Part shown: piece by piece, positions 1 to 10,853 of the stretch
Position numbering within the stretch: the stretch's first letter is position 1
Layout of the letters: each line of letters opens with the position of its first letter
Assembly (NCBI GenBank): GCA_964200075.2
Contig: CAXNAA020000255.1
Span: 1-23,602, forward strand
Source of the DNA: Sphacelaria rigidula
Lineage: Eukaryota; Phaeophyceae; Sphacelariales
Reading direction: 5' to 3'
Length of the DNA: 23,602 nt
The notes under the pieces: model-generated
What the model was told of the DNA's origin: nothing
The model's input: the letters and a program-made list of their open reading frames with translations, nothing else
Databases searched by the model: none
Made by a program: the position numbers and the translations under genes

Positions 1-192
1 AAGCACGGCTTTTGAGTTGAGCCTCATTTTTTTTTCAACCCCATTTTCGAAAATCGGCTGTTTTCTGCTGTTTCTCGATTCTCATCCACCGATACCGTGT
101 CGTATGTGGGACTTGAACAGCAAAAAAAAGCTGCTCGCAAATAAGAGTCTTTTTTTGCCCAATTCAAGATATTGGTGGGCAAAATGAGGATA

Positions 193-333
193 TATTTCGA
201 ACAGTTTCTGGGGTACAAATTCCATTTGCGAGTGTATATGGGATTTGCACAGCCTCTGCTGTTCGAAATAAATCCTTTTGGCCTGATTCCAAGCTGATTC
301 CAATAATTTGGAATCAGGACTTATTTCGAACAA
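193..333. repeat. Inverted repeats built on TTCGAA
   Basis: TATTTCGAACAG at 193-204 has its exact reverse complement at 259-270. The segment 260-292 pairs with 308-332 with one mismatch and a 7-base gap, ending in the perfect arms CTGATTCCAA (294-303) and TTGGAATCAG (308-317) around TAAT. It could be the end of a foldback element that extends left of the window. Confidence 0.55.
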
Positions 334-436
334 CAGCTGTGATAATTCCAGATTTCCATAGCACTTGTGGCTCCAAAAACAATTCAGGGAATCTTAATAT
401 CGACACACAGACCTTCGAGGGCCCCGACATTGAAAA

Positions 437-480
437 CCCTCTAGGGGATTACGAATACCCAAGATCCTCTAGGGGGGATT
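437..480 (+). repeat. Short direct repeat around CCTCTAGGGG
   Basis: CCTCTAGGGGATT (438-450) recurs as CCTCTAGGGGGGATT (466-480), 28 bases apart. CCTCTAGG is itself nearly palindromic. Nothing else marks a function. Confidence 0.4.
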
Positions 481-2033
481 TTAAAACGGATGGAACCGAG
501 GAAGGCGTTTGCAGATTCTTCAACGCGGTAGCCGAATGAATGGCCGCGTGTGATATCTAAGAACAGGGGGAAACTGACATTGTTTTGGTAACTTGACCGT
601 TTGTTATTGAAAATGCAAGTTTGGCCAGAAACGAAACCGTGACCTACGGCAAACGCATGTGTGCTCTGGAAGCGTCTCAGCGAGTAGAGCAATAATTAAG
701 TCATCCCAAGGTATCAACAGGCGCTTCGCCCTCTTTTCGGGGGGGAAACGACGGATAAGGACCAAAAATGCGTTTTTTAGAGTTCCTTGCTTTCCAGTAA
801 AGAGATGCCTGAGAGGGTGTGTGTTTGCCTGAAACGCCCATACAATATATTCCCAAGGCACAAAGGCGAGCAAGAAAGACCCCGTTAGATCGGGAATTCC
901 TGAAACCGGGTGCTAGGGGGGACACAAATAACTCATAATCCTAACCCTATAACCCCAGCCCAGGGATGTCAGGCACGAATACGGCATCTTCTGATGATGA
1001 TGGATGAACGGACGTATAAGGCAGATGCCTTAGAGTATCCTTACCCAAAAAAATCGCCTGCAGCGGGGCTTGCTGCGCATGCCTAAGTACGCCTACGACG
1101 TGCCTTATTTGTCAGGTCCTAACCAAAGCTCAGAACGCGAGCCGTGGTGCGGCCTGATCAGCGCGCCCAATGCCTCACGAAGCCTGTATGTATATGACCG
1201 TGTCATCAACGGGTACTTGTATTAAGAAATTTGGTGTGGCAGCGAAAAAATATGATCAATATAATTGCGTTCCTCCCGAGAACCTATGGTAAATGACATA
1301 CAAAGCGAAGCGACCGTACGCGAGAACCTTGCGAAGATATCCGCTCTCATAGTCTCTCCGCAAAGCGTAGAAGAGAGACGCAACAAGAAGTACATCTCAC
1401 TGGTCTACTGGTAATTCTGCGGGAGAGTACTTTGATCGTGTGGACCCTGGCTTCTGCTTTTAACGAGCTAGCTCCCGGATGCATGCCCGCTGGAAGACCT
1501 CGTTCTCGCCCCCAGGGCACGCTGCTGGTCGGCAGACATCTGTAAGTTGTTACAGACAGATTTGACGAACTTGCTGACGACTGATCGCGTATTGTTCTGG
1601 CTGTGTTCTACTGACTGTGTCATACATTGTCTACGATATTCCTGGCGGTTACACGTTAGACTACAGGCCATATCATACAATAGCAGACATGAGCATTCAA
1701 CATTCAACGATTTCATACTGGTTCGGCGGAGGGATTACTCGTCAGTCTTACGCCAAAAAGATAAAAATCGGAACAGAATCTGACATATTTTCGCCCCAAT
1801 ACGCACGCATACACTGCGCAACCCCAGATTCAGCAAGATGAGGTTATTTTATGTTGTCTACATGACATGTGGTCGAAGTTTCAGCGCGTACAAGCACTGA
1901 CAGCGCTTGCACGACTGTGCCTCCTGAAGTGAGCACCTCTACAGGCGATATAGTAGTCAGCATCAGAAGTTTTCAGAACCCGTAGTTGTTAGCTTTTGAG
2001 TTTTTCTCGAGTACTGTTCTTAACAACTACTTG
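481..2033. other. Intergenic: no gene recognised
   Basis: Only open frames below 90 codons, with none favoured over its overlaps. No RNA gene or repeat was seen, apart from a telomere-like scrap near 943-958 that I reject. Confidence 0.5.
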
Positions 2034-2595
2034 AAAATGCTAGCGCCGGTAGATTTTGGGGGAAAGCGTAGGCCGCGCTCAAACTGCAGGGCCCAAGTTG
2101 GTGTTTTTGGGGCGATACGGACTAGATACCCCGTTTATCAGGAGGGTGTTACTGACCGTTTTTGGTCCAATGAAAACTGTTTTCTGGCTATTCCGCAACG
2201 AAACGGTGAATATTGAGATAAATCAATATGTATACAATTCTTCACAATAACGATCGAGTTCGTGTTTCCCTGCTATACTGCACAGACCTCAGTGTAGCAT
2301 TTTCTGCGGATGGCCTCTATTCGGGGGGTTTTCGCATATAATTTTCCATGAGCACTCGAAAGTGCTAGCGTCGATAGTTTTGGCAAAATTAGTAGACCGT
2401 GCTCAAATCACAATGCCCAAGTTGGTGTTGTGGGAGCGATATGGAGTAAAGACCCCGTTTATCAGGAGGGTGTCATTGACCGTAAAAGGTTAAAAAACAT
2501 GGTTTTCCGGCTTTAGCACAGTGAATAGGTGGAAATTCAAAGAAAATATATATTTTCTGAGTCTTCACTTATACGATCGGGATCGAGTCGGTCCA
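2034..2595 (+). repeat. Diverged tandem duplication, about 327-bp period
   Basis: Copy 1 (about 2034-2266) and copy 2 (about 2359-2595) share, in order, GCTAGCG, GCTCAAA, GCCCAAGTTGGTGTT, CCCCGTTTATCAGGAGGGTGT, TGACCGT, GTGAATA, TCTTCAC and GATCGAGT. Matching points are offset by 325-329 bases. No frame is kept open in both copies, so this looks like duplicated non-coding or decayed repeat DNA. Confidence 0.65.
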
Positions 2596-3160
2596 CCGAA
2601 AATACCAAAAAGCTAGAACTTGGGCTTGCACTTTCGCAGGACGCCCGAAGATCGGTCAAGCCCGTAAGTCACTCATTATTGATCGCAGATATTTTTTCTT
2701 TCAATATTTGTCGAGAGGATCAAAATATGTGCAGATGCCCATTTTTTGGCATCCAACAGTCACTGCGATGAGTGGTGGCAAGGTAAACAAAATTGGAAAA
2801 TCTTTGAGAAACTAAAAATTACAAATTCTGCACACTTCTGACGCTGACTACTGTACCAAGATAGGTCCTGCGTAGAATGACATCATCCACAGTGTGCCCA
2901 ATACCGATCGATGTTTATTTGCCGGGGCAGGAGCGACCCAGCAGGTCATGATGTGGAAGTGAGCGCATCTGCGTGTCAATATATGCATCCACTAACGTCT
3001 CGCGCAGTTTGGGCAGAGGGGACTCCGTTTCGAGGGCGTATTGATGGCATTGCCATAATCCGTATTCGCTTCGTGCGTCTGGCGCACCACGTAAAACGTG
3101 CCGCCGATCCGGGAATATGCTGTTTGTGTTGTGGTCTACCTCTGTGCCAAGTTACTTTTA
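2596..3160. other. Intergenic: nothing recognised
   Basis: AT-rich at first, then a GC-richer stretch (2911-3192) open on both strands for 64-93 codons without any motif. It ends at the foldback element. Confidence 0.45.
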
Positions 3161-3600
3161 ACGGCAGCAAATCTGTATTTGTACAAATATGAGGGTTTCA
3201 GCCTGTCTACAGGCAGTTTTCCCCCGTGGATTCATTTTGTCCGTCCCCAATCATTTGAGTAATGTTTTCCCGGCTAGCTTTACGGAAACCAGATCAATTC
3301 TCCGATTCTTTGGACGTTGACTTTTGGTGTATCACATCCCTGCCCAGATCGGGAGATTCCCGCATCTCCCCCAAATCGGGGGCCCAAATCGAGGGAGATG
3401 CGGAAGGGTCCCGGTCTGAGCAGAAAGGTGATAAACCAAAAGCCAACGTCTAGAGGATCGGAGAACTGATCTGGTTTCCTCAGGGCTAGCCGAAAATCAT
3501 GCACAACGGACTGGGGTCTGAAAAATCAATCCACGGGAGAAAATCGCCTGTAGACGGGCTGATATCCTCATATTTGTACAAATACGGATTGGTTGCCATG
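3161..3600. mobile_element. Foldback (MITE-like) element with long inverted arms
   Basis: The left arm (about 3161-3370) and right arm (about 3393-3600) are inverted copies of each other over about 200 bp, roughly 80% identical by eye, around a spacer of about 22 bp. The outer ends share 20 identical bases: GTATTTGTACAAATATGAGG at 3175-3194 against its reverse complement at 3566-3585. Inner landmarks include GAAACCAGATCA / TGATCTGGTTTC and CGCATCTCCC / GGGAGATGCG. Short open frames on the two strands give near-identical peptides (LALRKPDQFSD on both), as a palindrome requires. No transposase is encoded. No target duplication could be fixed. Confidence 0.8.
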
Positions 3601-3613
3601 AAAAATGTCATAG

Positions 3614-3762
3614 TGCCCAAAATTCGAGTAGGGTATTTGAGGTCATACTCAATCTGCCCAAAATTTGAGTAGAGTATTGAGGTCATACCTAAGTGATAAT
3701 TTATACTCAAATATCACTTAGAGTACTTCACCCATTAGTTGAGTAGAGTGTTTGAGGTCGTA
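3614..3762. repeat. Minisatellite block 1 (about 41-bp unit)
   Basis: Three recognisable units around GAGTAGAGTATTTGAGGTC (near 3624, 3666 and 3739) with CCCAAAATT before each core. Between the second and third units lies a hairpin: CTAAGTGATA (3689-3698) and TATCACTTAG (3712-3721), 10 of 10 paired around a 13-base spacer. The block directly abuts the foldback element on its left and the TIR element on its right. Confidence 0.75.
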
Positions 3763-4811
3763 CAGAGCGCGACAGATGTTAAGAATTTCGTAGTCAAGAA
3801 TCTCAGGCTCATTTTTTCCTATAAATTTAAGAATTTACGGGTAAGCACTTGTGCTGAGCTCAAGAGGAAAATGAGAGTTAGAAATTGGAAAGTGCAAGGG
3901 GGTCGGCAGGTAAGAATCTGTAAGAATGCGCCGCACCTCAGAATAATAAAAAAAGTGCCTCCACAACCACCGTAGCTACATCAGGCCCCCAAGCAAGCTG
4001 ATTCCTCTCTTAAATTGGCAAATAATACCTATCTCTACACGGACACCCGATGGATAACTGTCTGAAGCAATACAGTTGACAGTTCCTTAGTGAAACGTGG
4101 AGTGTTGTTGAGATTGAGCATGGGGTGGTTTGGTGGCCTGATCACTCGCAAGAGTCAGGAGCGCACGAAAGAAGTGTACGACTACCGTGTGCACCTTGAA
4201 TAGGATCAGAGCGTGCGTAGCATAAAGCTACCGTTAGCTGCATACAACACGGAAGCAAGCGCACCGGTGGGTTTGTGGATTTTACTAGAGCCTACTAGCA
4301 AACAGCAGAGGGGCGGCATGTACGGTCAAAAGGGAGCGGTAGAACAGCCAGTGCGGAGATTCAGAAGCAGGGCGGGAAACCCGGCAGTCAGTAGCAGGGG
4401 GAGAGTATTGACGTCCAACATGCGTAATATAGACCATGTCGATTGAGTGGCTGTTCTGTGGCTACAGCCAGTAATATAGTGCTACATCAGTTTGGTAGTC
4501 GTTGGAGGTGGGCAACATGAAGTTTTATCCCTGCAGCCTTGGAGAGCTTCGTCGAATGATAAAATTCGCGTGAAATCTGAGTAATGGATGAAATGTGCTC
4601 AACATGATTTTTGACAAGTGCTCAAGGAAAGAATGCCGTACACTGTATTGGATGCCTGTGCAAAGCAAGGATTTCAAAATTGAGCATCAGGCGCTTTGCA
4701 CCTCTTCGAACAATAAACATTTGGATTTGAGCATTTCTGCTGAAATCGGAGAGAAAACAAGACGCCGAGTCTCGCTCCAAATTAGAGTTTCTTGACATCT
4801 GTCGCGCTCTG
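3763..4811. mobile_element. 1049-bp TIR element with TA target duplication (non-autonomous Tc1/mariner-like?)
   Basis: The ends are inverted copies matching at 22 of 23 bases: CAGAGCGCGACAGATGT-T-AAGAA at 3763-3785 and its complement at 4789-4811. A TA flanks each end (3761-3762 and 4812-4813). The element interrupts a minisatellite unit: joining the flanks through one TA restores GGTCGTACTCAAT, the sequence seen in intact units. TA duplication is typical of Tc1/mariner. A 4-bp GTAC duplication with shorter TIRs fits equally well. Internal frames are under 80 codons with no recognisable transposase, so it is probably non-autonomous. Confidence 0.75.
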
Positions 4812-5040
4812 TACTCAATTTTACAGTACCCAAAAGTTGAGTTGAGTATTTGAGGTCATCATCAATCCACCCAAAAGTTGAGTAAAGTGTTTAAGGTCGT
4901 ACTCAACCTACCCAAAATTAGAGTAGAGTATTTGACGCCGTACCCAATTTACTCAAAAATTGAATAGAGTATTGAGGCCATACCCAATCTACCCAAAGTT
5001 TGAGTAGAGTAAATACTCGGGCATTTTACCCGAGTATTCA
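4812..5040. repeat. Minisatellite block 2 with terminal hairpin
   Basis: Five diverged units of 41-42 bp (cores near 4835, 4877, 4919, 4962 and 5000), each following CCCAAAA or a variant. It continues block 1 across the TIR insertion. It ends in a hairpin with perfect 10-base arms, AATACTCGGG (5012-5021) and CCCGAGTATT (5029-5038). A related end sequence closes block 3. Confidence 0.78.
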
Positions 5041-5444
5041 AAAGTAGATGCCCGTCCACTGTTCCACCGCTGGATCGCCCATGGAGGAATCAGATGTGCG
5101 GCCGTAGCGTCGCTCATTTTTGACAATACCTACCCGACTATCCGTCTCCTCGTTTACGCAATGATGATGAGTAGCGCTTTTTACTGAAACTGATCTTGAA
5201 AAGGTTGCGACGGATGAGGTATGTACTGCCATGGGTGGGGGCAGGTGAGCTGGGGCACGTAGGTTCATTCACCTGCACCAATATTTTTATTTTTTGATGG
5301 CCACCATTCCCTCATACTCATTGTAGCACGTGACGTAATGTCACTCATCTCATTGATGCACATCGTTCGCCAATATATTGAACATAGTCCATGAACTGAC
5401 GTCACAAAGTCGTCGACGGTCACGGTTACTCATCGTACCCAAGT
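5041..5444. other. Spacer between minisatellite blocks 2 and 3
   Basis: Unique-looking sequence between two blocks with related right-hand ends. It holds a 76-codon minus frame without motifs and the palindrome TGACGTCA at 5397-5404. No terminal inverted repeats were found, so it is not shown to be an insertion. Confidence 0.4.
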
Positions 5445-5735
5445 GATACTCCATACCTGAGCATCGCTGAGAGTGCTTACCCGATATTTGAGTAAAGTGT
5501 TTGAGATCGCACTCAATCTACCCAAAATTTGAGTAGAGTGTTGAGGCCATACCCAAGTGATACTCTATACTCGAGAATTACTGAGAGTACTTACCCAAAA
5601 TTCGAGTAGAGTATTTGAGGTCGTACCCAATGTACCCAAAATTCGAGTAGAGTATTTGAGGCCGTACCCAATCTACTCAAATTGAGTAGATGTAATTCTC
5701 GGGTATTTTACTTGAGTATACAAAGGTACATACTT
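5445..5735. repeat. Minisatellite block 3 with higher-order units
   Basis: About five GAGTAGAG-type cores (near 5490, 5530, 5603, 5644 and 5684). Two copies of a longer insert, CCCAAGTGATACTC..., begin near 5449 and 5553 and match the hairpin segment in block 1, so some units are about 100 bp rather than 41. Near the right end is a palindrome with perfect 10-base arms, ATCTACTCAA (5671-5680) and TTGAGTAGAT (5682-5691), then a decayed version of the block 2 terminal hairpin (CTCGGGTATTTTACTTGAG). Confidence 0.75.
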
Positions 5736-8700
5736 TATTCGACCTGCCCTTGCGATGGATCTATACACCTCAATCTCAAAGGACCACGGGTCTCAAAGAG
5801 TGGGGCACCGGTGGTATCTGATACCTCGTATCGGAGCAGAGATGAAACGTGACCATGCGACCCGTTCAATAGCCAGCATCGTTACGGAGTTGCGGATTAA
5901 CACCTGCTGTAAAATACTGTTGGGAATTAGATTTAAGGCAGTTTTCCAAGGGCCCTCTTCATCGGTTGTGAAACAATGCAAATTGGGGCTAGTACTTGTA
6001 TGCAAAACAAATGAAAAGGGGATGACGCCATTCGCCCAGAACCTTGGGGAACATCAACGGTAACCCAGGCCATGCTTTTGACATCTTTGAGTTCAATACT
6101 GTCCATTAGAAAAACTCCTCAAGAGTCTCAAAATTGACAGATGACTCATAACAGCATATAAGAATAGTGGGGAAGTCGGTTTTGGACAGAGGATGCATGG
6201 TAGCGCAGGGGACAAGAGAACAGATGTCTCTGGGGTGGCCTCTATCGTAAGTTTGGGGGTGGTATACACTGTTTCGGCACCATATCGTGCGAACGGATAT
6301 GCGTTCGGATTATATAAATGTGTTCTTGGGATACCGGAAGCTTGAAAATGATGAAGAAAACTAGCTTCTCACCGGGGGATTCAATGAATGCATCACCTGC
6401 TCCAGAAAACGCGATAACACAGGTGGCATTTACCATCCTGGCCTGTTACACGCGAGTAGCGATGCACGCGAATACATGAACGCATGGATATAAAGTATAG
6501 ACAACGAAAATTTAGACTAGTTGTCATGGCGACACAAATCTCGATCATCTGTACGCAGATCGGGTAAGCTCAGATTCGGGATTTGCCTTACAGACCCCAC
6601 TATGACCCAGATCGGGGGAGCGCAGGTCAGGATTCTTCTATGTTCGCACAATCGGTTCCAATCTGCGCAACAGATTGGGGCAAAGTTGAATTCCCCCCAA
6701 TTTGTAAGGAAGTGACGTACGTACGGTGACGTACGATTGCAGGGCAAGGGAAGTTTGATCCGTTTGAAACCACAGCAGTCGACAGTCTCGTGACAGCACA
6801 GACCGTACCTACCCATGCCAGCTGCTGAAGCAGCTTCGTCGCGTAGGTAGCGCCCGCGGCGTCTGACAAGCGGATAAGAAGTGTTGACGCCGTAACCTGC
6901 GGCGATGGTCATAAACTGCACTGCACAGAACTGCACTGCCGTATGTATCACCGTAACGGACGGTGGGGTACAATCTTGTTGTCTGTTGCCCATGTACTTG
7001 CAGGGTGATATACGGTACTGCACTTGTATTGTACTGTTCTAGCACACTGTTGTCGCAATGATTCGGCCCATGTATTTTGGCGACTCTCGACGCAGCAGCC
7101 TCTCGTTTTTGGAGGCCGTCCGATTCTCGTTTGTCTTCGCGTCGCGACGTGTCCTCGAACTTTGCCGGCCCTTTCCCTACTCCAAGATATCACTTGCCCC
7201 TGTTCGTCGCTGCAGTGACCCAATTGTGCGCGTCGTTGACCTCTATAGAGAGTCCATACCGAAAGTTGAACTCGAAAGTAGCGGGCACGAGGTCACCACG
7301 CCATCGCTCAGATCAAGTCGACCACATGTTTCACGTGTTGGGCAAAGTCAGGATAACCTTCTGAAAACACTCGTGGGGTAGAACATGTAAACTGGAGGAC
7401 GTACGATTGCATGTAGCACATATATGTGCGCTCATTTTAACGCAAACATACATTTTCGGCACAACCCTTGTGTGAAGTTTGTTTTCAACGGCAGTAGAGA
7501 TAGTACTTCACACTTTACGGGGGAGAATCATCGCTGTGCGACAGGACGGTTATCCCCAGATATGCTGGTGAGATTTACCTGTACATGAGACTCGACATCA
7601 AAAGAATAAAGCGTGGTTTAGCACGGATGTTCAAGACAGGTCTTCACGTGCCGGCACACATGCAGTGTATAATTTGCACACATGCAGTATCGACTTTTTC
7701 GCGCAGCACCGGTTGCGCATTTGTCGTCTTCCATGTATGAGGCCTCTTCTATTCTACTCGAGGCATGATTGGTGCTTCTTGAAGTACACCGGTATGCCCG
7801 GATTCATGTAGAATAGACGACAACATATACTGTCGAATGAGGCGTCGATATCACTTCCACACACAGGAGGCCCAGGGGCGAGCACGGGAATCCCTCATGA
7901 TTATCTTTTCTCTTTGACGTATGGCGTACGTGGATTTTACATTGGGCAGCAGGTGATCAAAAATAACCGCCACATACACGCCGCATGGGTGTTCACATCA
8001 ACTAGCAATAATCAAGATCGCACGGGCTGTAGGCAGGATCTCCTCGGCATGCGACTTTTATAGACTCCGCGAGATATTTCCCATTGGTCTGTCCTGTTCA
8101 CCGCTAGCGATGTCCTGGGTGAGAAGTTACATTCAACCGTGCATCAACGCCTAAAATGAACTGGAACGAGAACGTCAGTCAGTGCAGAACAAGGTGACGT
8201 AAGGATCTTGCTCTTCACGTTTTCAAAGGCCAGCTGCGAGACAGCAAGTGTGAGAATGCGAACAAACGGTGATGGGGCCAAGGAAATGCAGCGATACGGA
8301 GAAATCGTCGAGAGTACCACCCCTTAAGTGATGCCTGTCGGAGGAGGAGGCCACCAGTCGCGTGCTCACAACAAATTTCCTTGCACGCACAACCCAGCGC
8401 CACACGCACGCAACTGTGCCACCTACTTTAAAGTCGTGAAGGTACTACTCCCCCGCTGGAGCCTCGCCCTTCCCCACCCCCGCTCCGGTCGCACCCACGG
8501 GCCGCCGTGTTGAATACGCACCCACCATCAAGCTGCACTCATAAGCGCAGCGTGTAGAATGTGTGGGTTAGTTAGCTCCGCAGGGCATCCTTTGGTTAGT
8601 ACCCAAGCTGGAGGGGTAGTCATAGCATCCGCGTACTGGAGGCCGCGGCCCGCGACAGTCTGACAGCTGTGGTGGTACGTACTAGTGGTGAGCGCCATGT

Positions 8701-10853
8701 TGCGCACGAGATCGGGAAGCAGTTAGCCTACTGAACAAAGAGCACAGTGGAAGCATGGAAGGCAACATATGCGGGCTTCTTACATGAAAGTCACGCGTGA
8801 CCGCCATGGTGTGCAGCAGCGATCTCTTCGAAACCCGCACCATCATGTCTCCATCTTGTATAGTCTATGCGCCAAACGCGCACACCGCCTGTCGGGTGTA
8901 CAACAGCAAGCTCAGTATGGAACAATTATACGGTCAAGGTTGCAATTGCGCAAATATGCCGGAATGCCGATCCGGGATACAGACACGAAGGTGTGCAAGC
9001 TAGCATACACCGCGCCTTGCTGCCCCGAATGTCCGGAGAATGAATGGTTTCACGACGCCATCAAGGGTTATTGATTTACGCAACAGCCGAAAATTGAACG
9101 GCGACCACCGGAAACTTCTAAGGTGGTCCAGAAGCCTCTTCAAGGGTAGAGCATGTCCTGCCATGGTGTTAGAATCCGCCTAGGCCTCTAGGGCGAAAAA
9201 ACACGCGGAAGGGCCAAGGAGGCACTTTTCCGAGAGATGATTTTTTGTTGTTATCAAAAGCGGCTCAATGGGGAAGCGAAAATTGTGTGTTGAACGGTTT
9301 TGGTCCACGTGCTGTATTCCACATACCCATCTCGCGCTATCAGAATGGCAGCACAATAGTCCAATATTGCCACGATCGCCCGCCAGAACATCAATAAACA
9401 TCCACGGTGCGGTCACTGAAGGCGGGGTGTGCGCAGTATTGGGGTTATCCGTGCGCCAAACAGTATTAAAGAAGCGACAGTATTTTTTGTTGGGGCGTCC
9501 ATTTATAACTTCCGGAGCGGAAGCCTGCATCCCGATAAAAACTACAGTAGGTGTCCAGCTTTCAAACGATGAAGCAACGAAAGTTATCCTGCTTTGCACC
9601 GTCGGAACCGGCCTCCGCAGCGCAACCCCACTGTCCGACAGACTAACGATGCAGGTCCCTACTCGACGGCATAAGCTACCGGTGGCCCTGTCATGTATCT
9701 CACCAGAGTAGAAAAGTAGTCATTCATCTTAGAGATACCCGCTGTTGCTCGACTGTTGTGATCCTCGTTGCAGATACCTACCAAACAGTAGCGCGACCAC
9801 TTTATTGAATGCAGCTCCACACACAAAGTCATGCTCTGAACTGTAAGCAGTATATCCCAGCGTATGATTTCATGGTATCTGTGACGGATATGATTTGGTC
9901 ACACTAGGTACGACGGGGTTGCACCGATCAGTGTAGCACTGGGTTTCCTCTTGAACGTTCAGTCGACAGAGGACGCTGCGGCACTGTCCTAGGAGAGTAG
10001 TGTACGGTCTTAAATTCGGCTGTAGAGTGTAGTCGACCCTCCCGGAGACCAGCGACAGGGCTAGAACGACCACGTTTGCCGGCTTCACGGGGCACAGGTA
10101 TTGATATACAGCTCTGGTGCACTATCCACGGGTTGCTTACACTCAGACGTATCATCCTACTCGACATGGCTATGGAATTGGATGAAACTGTTTCGACGAG
10201 GAAGTGGTGCATACGATTCTCGCTGCCATGTGTTTGTGGCCGCGTGATGCCCGTTGTGGGTGATATTTAATTGGTGCCGAAACAACGTGCACATACCAGC
10301 TAACCTCCCCTATTTTTATCCTTCAGCACCCGATGTTTGTCCCTGTAGCCTTCACAAATGGTCTTTACGGGTCTCATTCTAAATCCCATGAACTTTCAGC
10401 CCTTTGCGTGCCTCAGCGCGCTGACTGTTTGGTCCGCAGCTACAGCTTTCATGATACTATAGTTCCATTTTACCGGAATATGAGCATACATTAATTTTCC
10501 TCATCACACCTTCAACCCCCTCCTCCGTTCCTCGTGACGAGTCGATGGTCTCGAGGGATCAACCCATATCTCCCAAAGCACACGCTTTGCATTTTGGAAT
10601 CCCATGTTGGATCAGCACTCTCGGACCGCGCCGACTCGCATTAAACGAGTTTTCTTTGCTACTCCCGTACTCACGTTGACAATAATGGACATCAGATACG
10701 TCGCAGAAAAGAAGACAATGTCACTTTCCGGGCATCGAACCTTCCCTCTTCCGACCTAGTTGGTCTCGGTTCGAATTAGACCGCCAGGGCGCGGTGTACA
10801 TGGCGCTGTTCAAGCCAAGTGCACAGGATCGTGTATCTCATACACCGGGCCGG
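5736..10853. other. About 5 kb intergenic, no convincing gene
   Basis: The longest frame is 168 codons on the minus strand (6517-7023) in a stretch where other frames are open too. At 8797-9074 two adjacent plus frames are cysteine-rich. At 9180-9711 two long frames oppose each other (139 codons minus, 147 plus). None has a domain I recognise or clear splice borders. Short CAGATCGGG-like words recur at 6553-6616. A diverged gene or decayed fragments could be hidden here. Confidence 0.4.
7654..7688 (+). repeat. 22-bp tandem duplication
   Basis: GCACACATGCAGT occurs at 7654-7666 and again at 7676-7688. It is probably a local slippage duplication. Confidence 0.4.

Noticed and set aside
943-958. 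Telomere-like CCTAACCCTATAACCCC
   Set aside because: Fewer than three imperfect units. Too short to claim an interstitial telomere.
3763-4811. Transposase gene inside the TIR element
   Set aside because: The internal frames (77 and 66 codons) show no DDE/D or HTH features, so I treat the element as non-autonomous.
5397-5404. TGACGTCA as a CREB/bZIP regulatory site
   Set aside because: A lone 8-mer far from any gene start, with no supporting context.
6517-7023. 168-codon minus-strand ORF
   Set aside because: Several other frames are open across the same stretch, the peptide has no motif, and composition rather than coding explains the lack of stops.
6728-7411. 14-bp direct repeat GACGTACGATTGCA at 6728-6741 and 7398-7411, as target duplications of an insertion
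   Set aside because: About one such 14-mer pair is expected by chance in a window of this length, and the enclosed DNA has no inverted ends.
10735-10800. Another tRNA-like segment (GGTCT...GGTTCGAAT...AGACC)
   Set aside because: Only one stem-loop can be drawn, with an oversized loop and no A box at the right distance.
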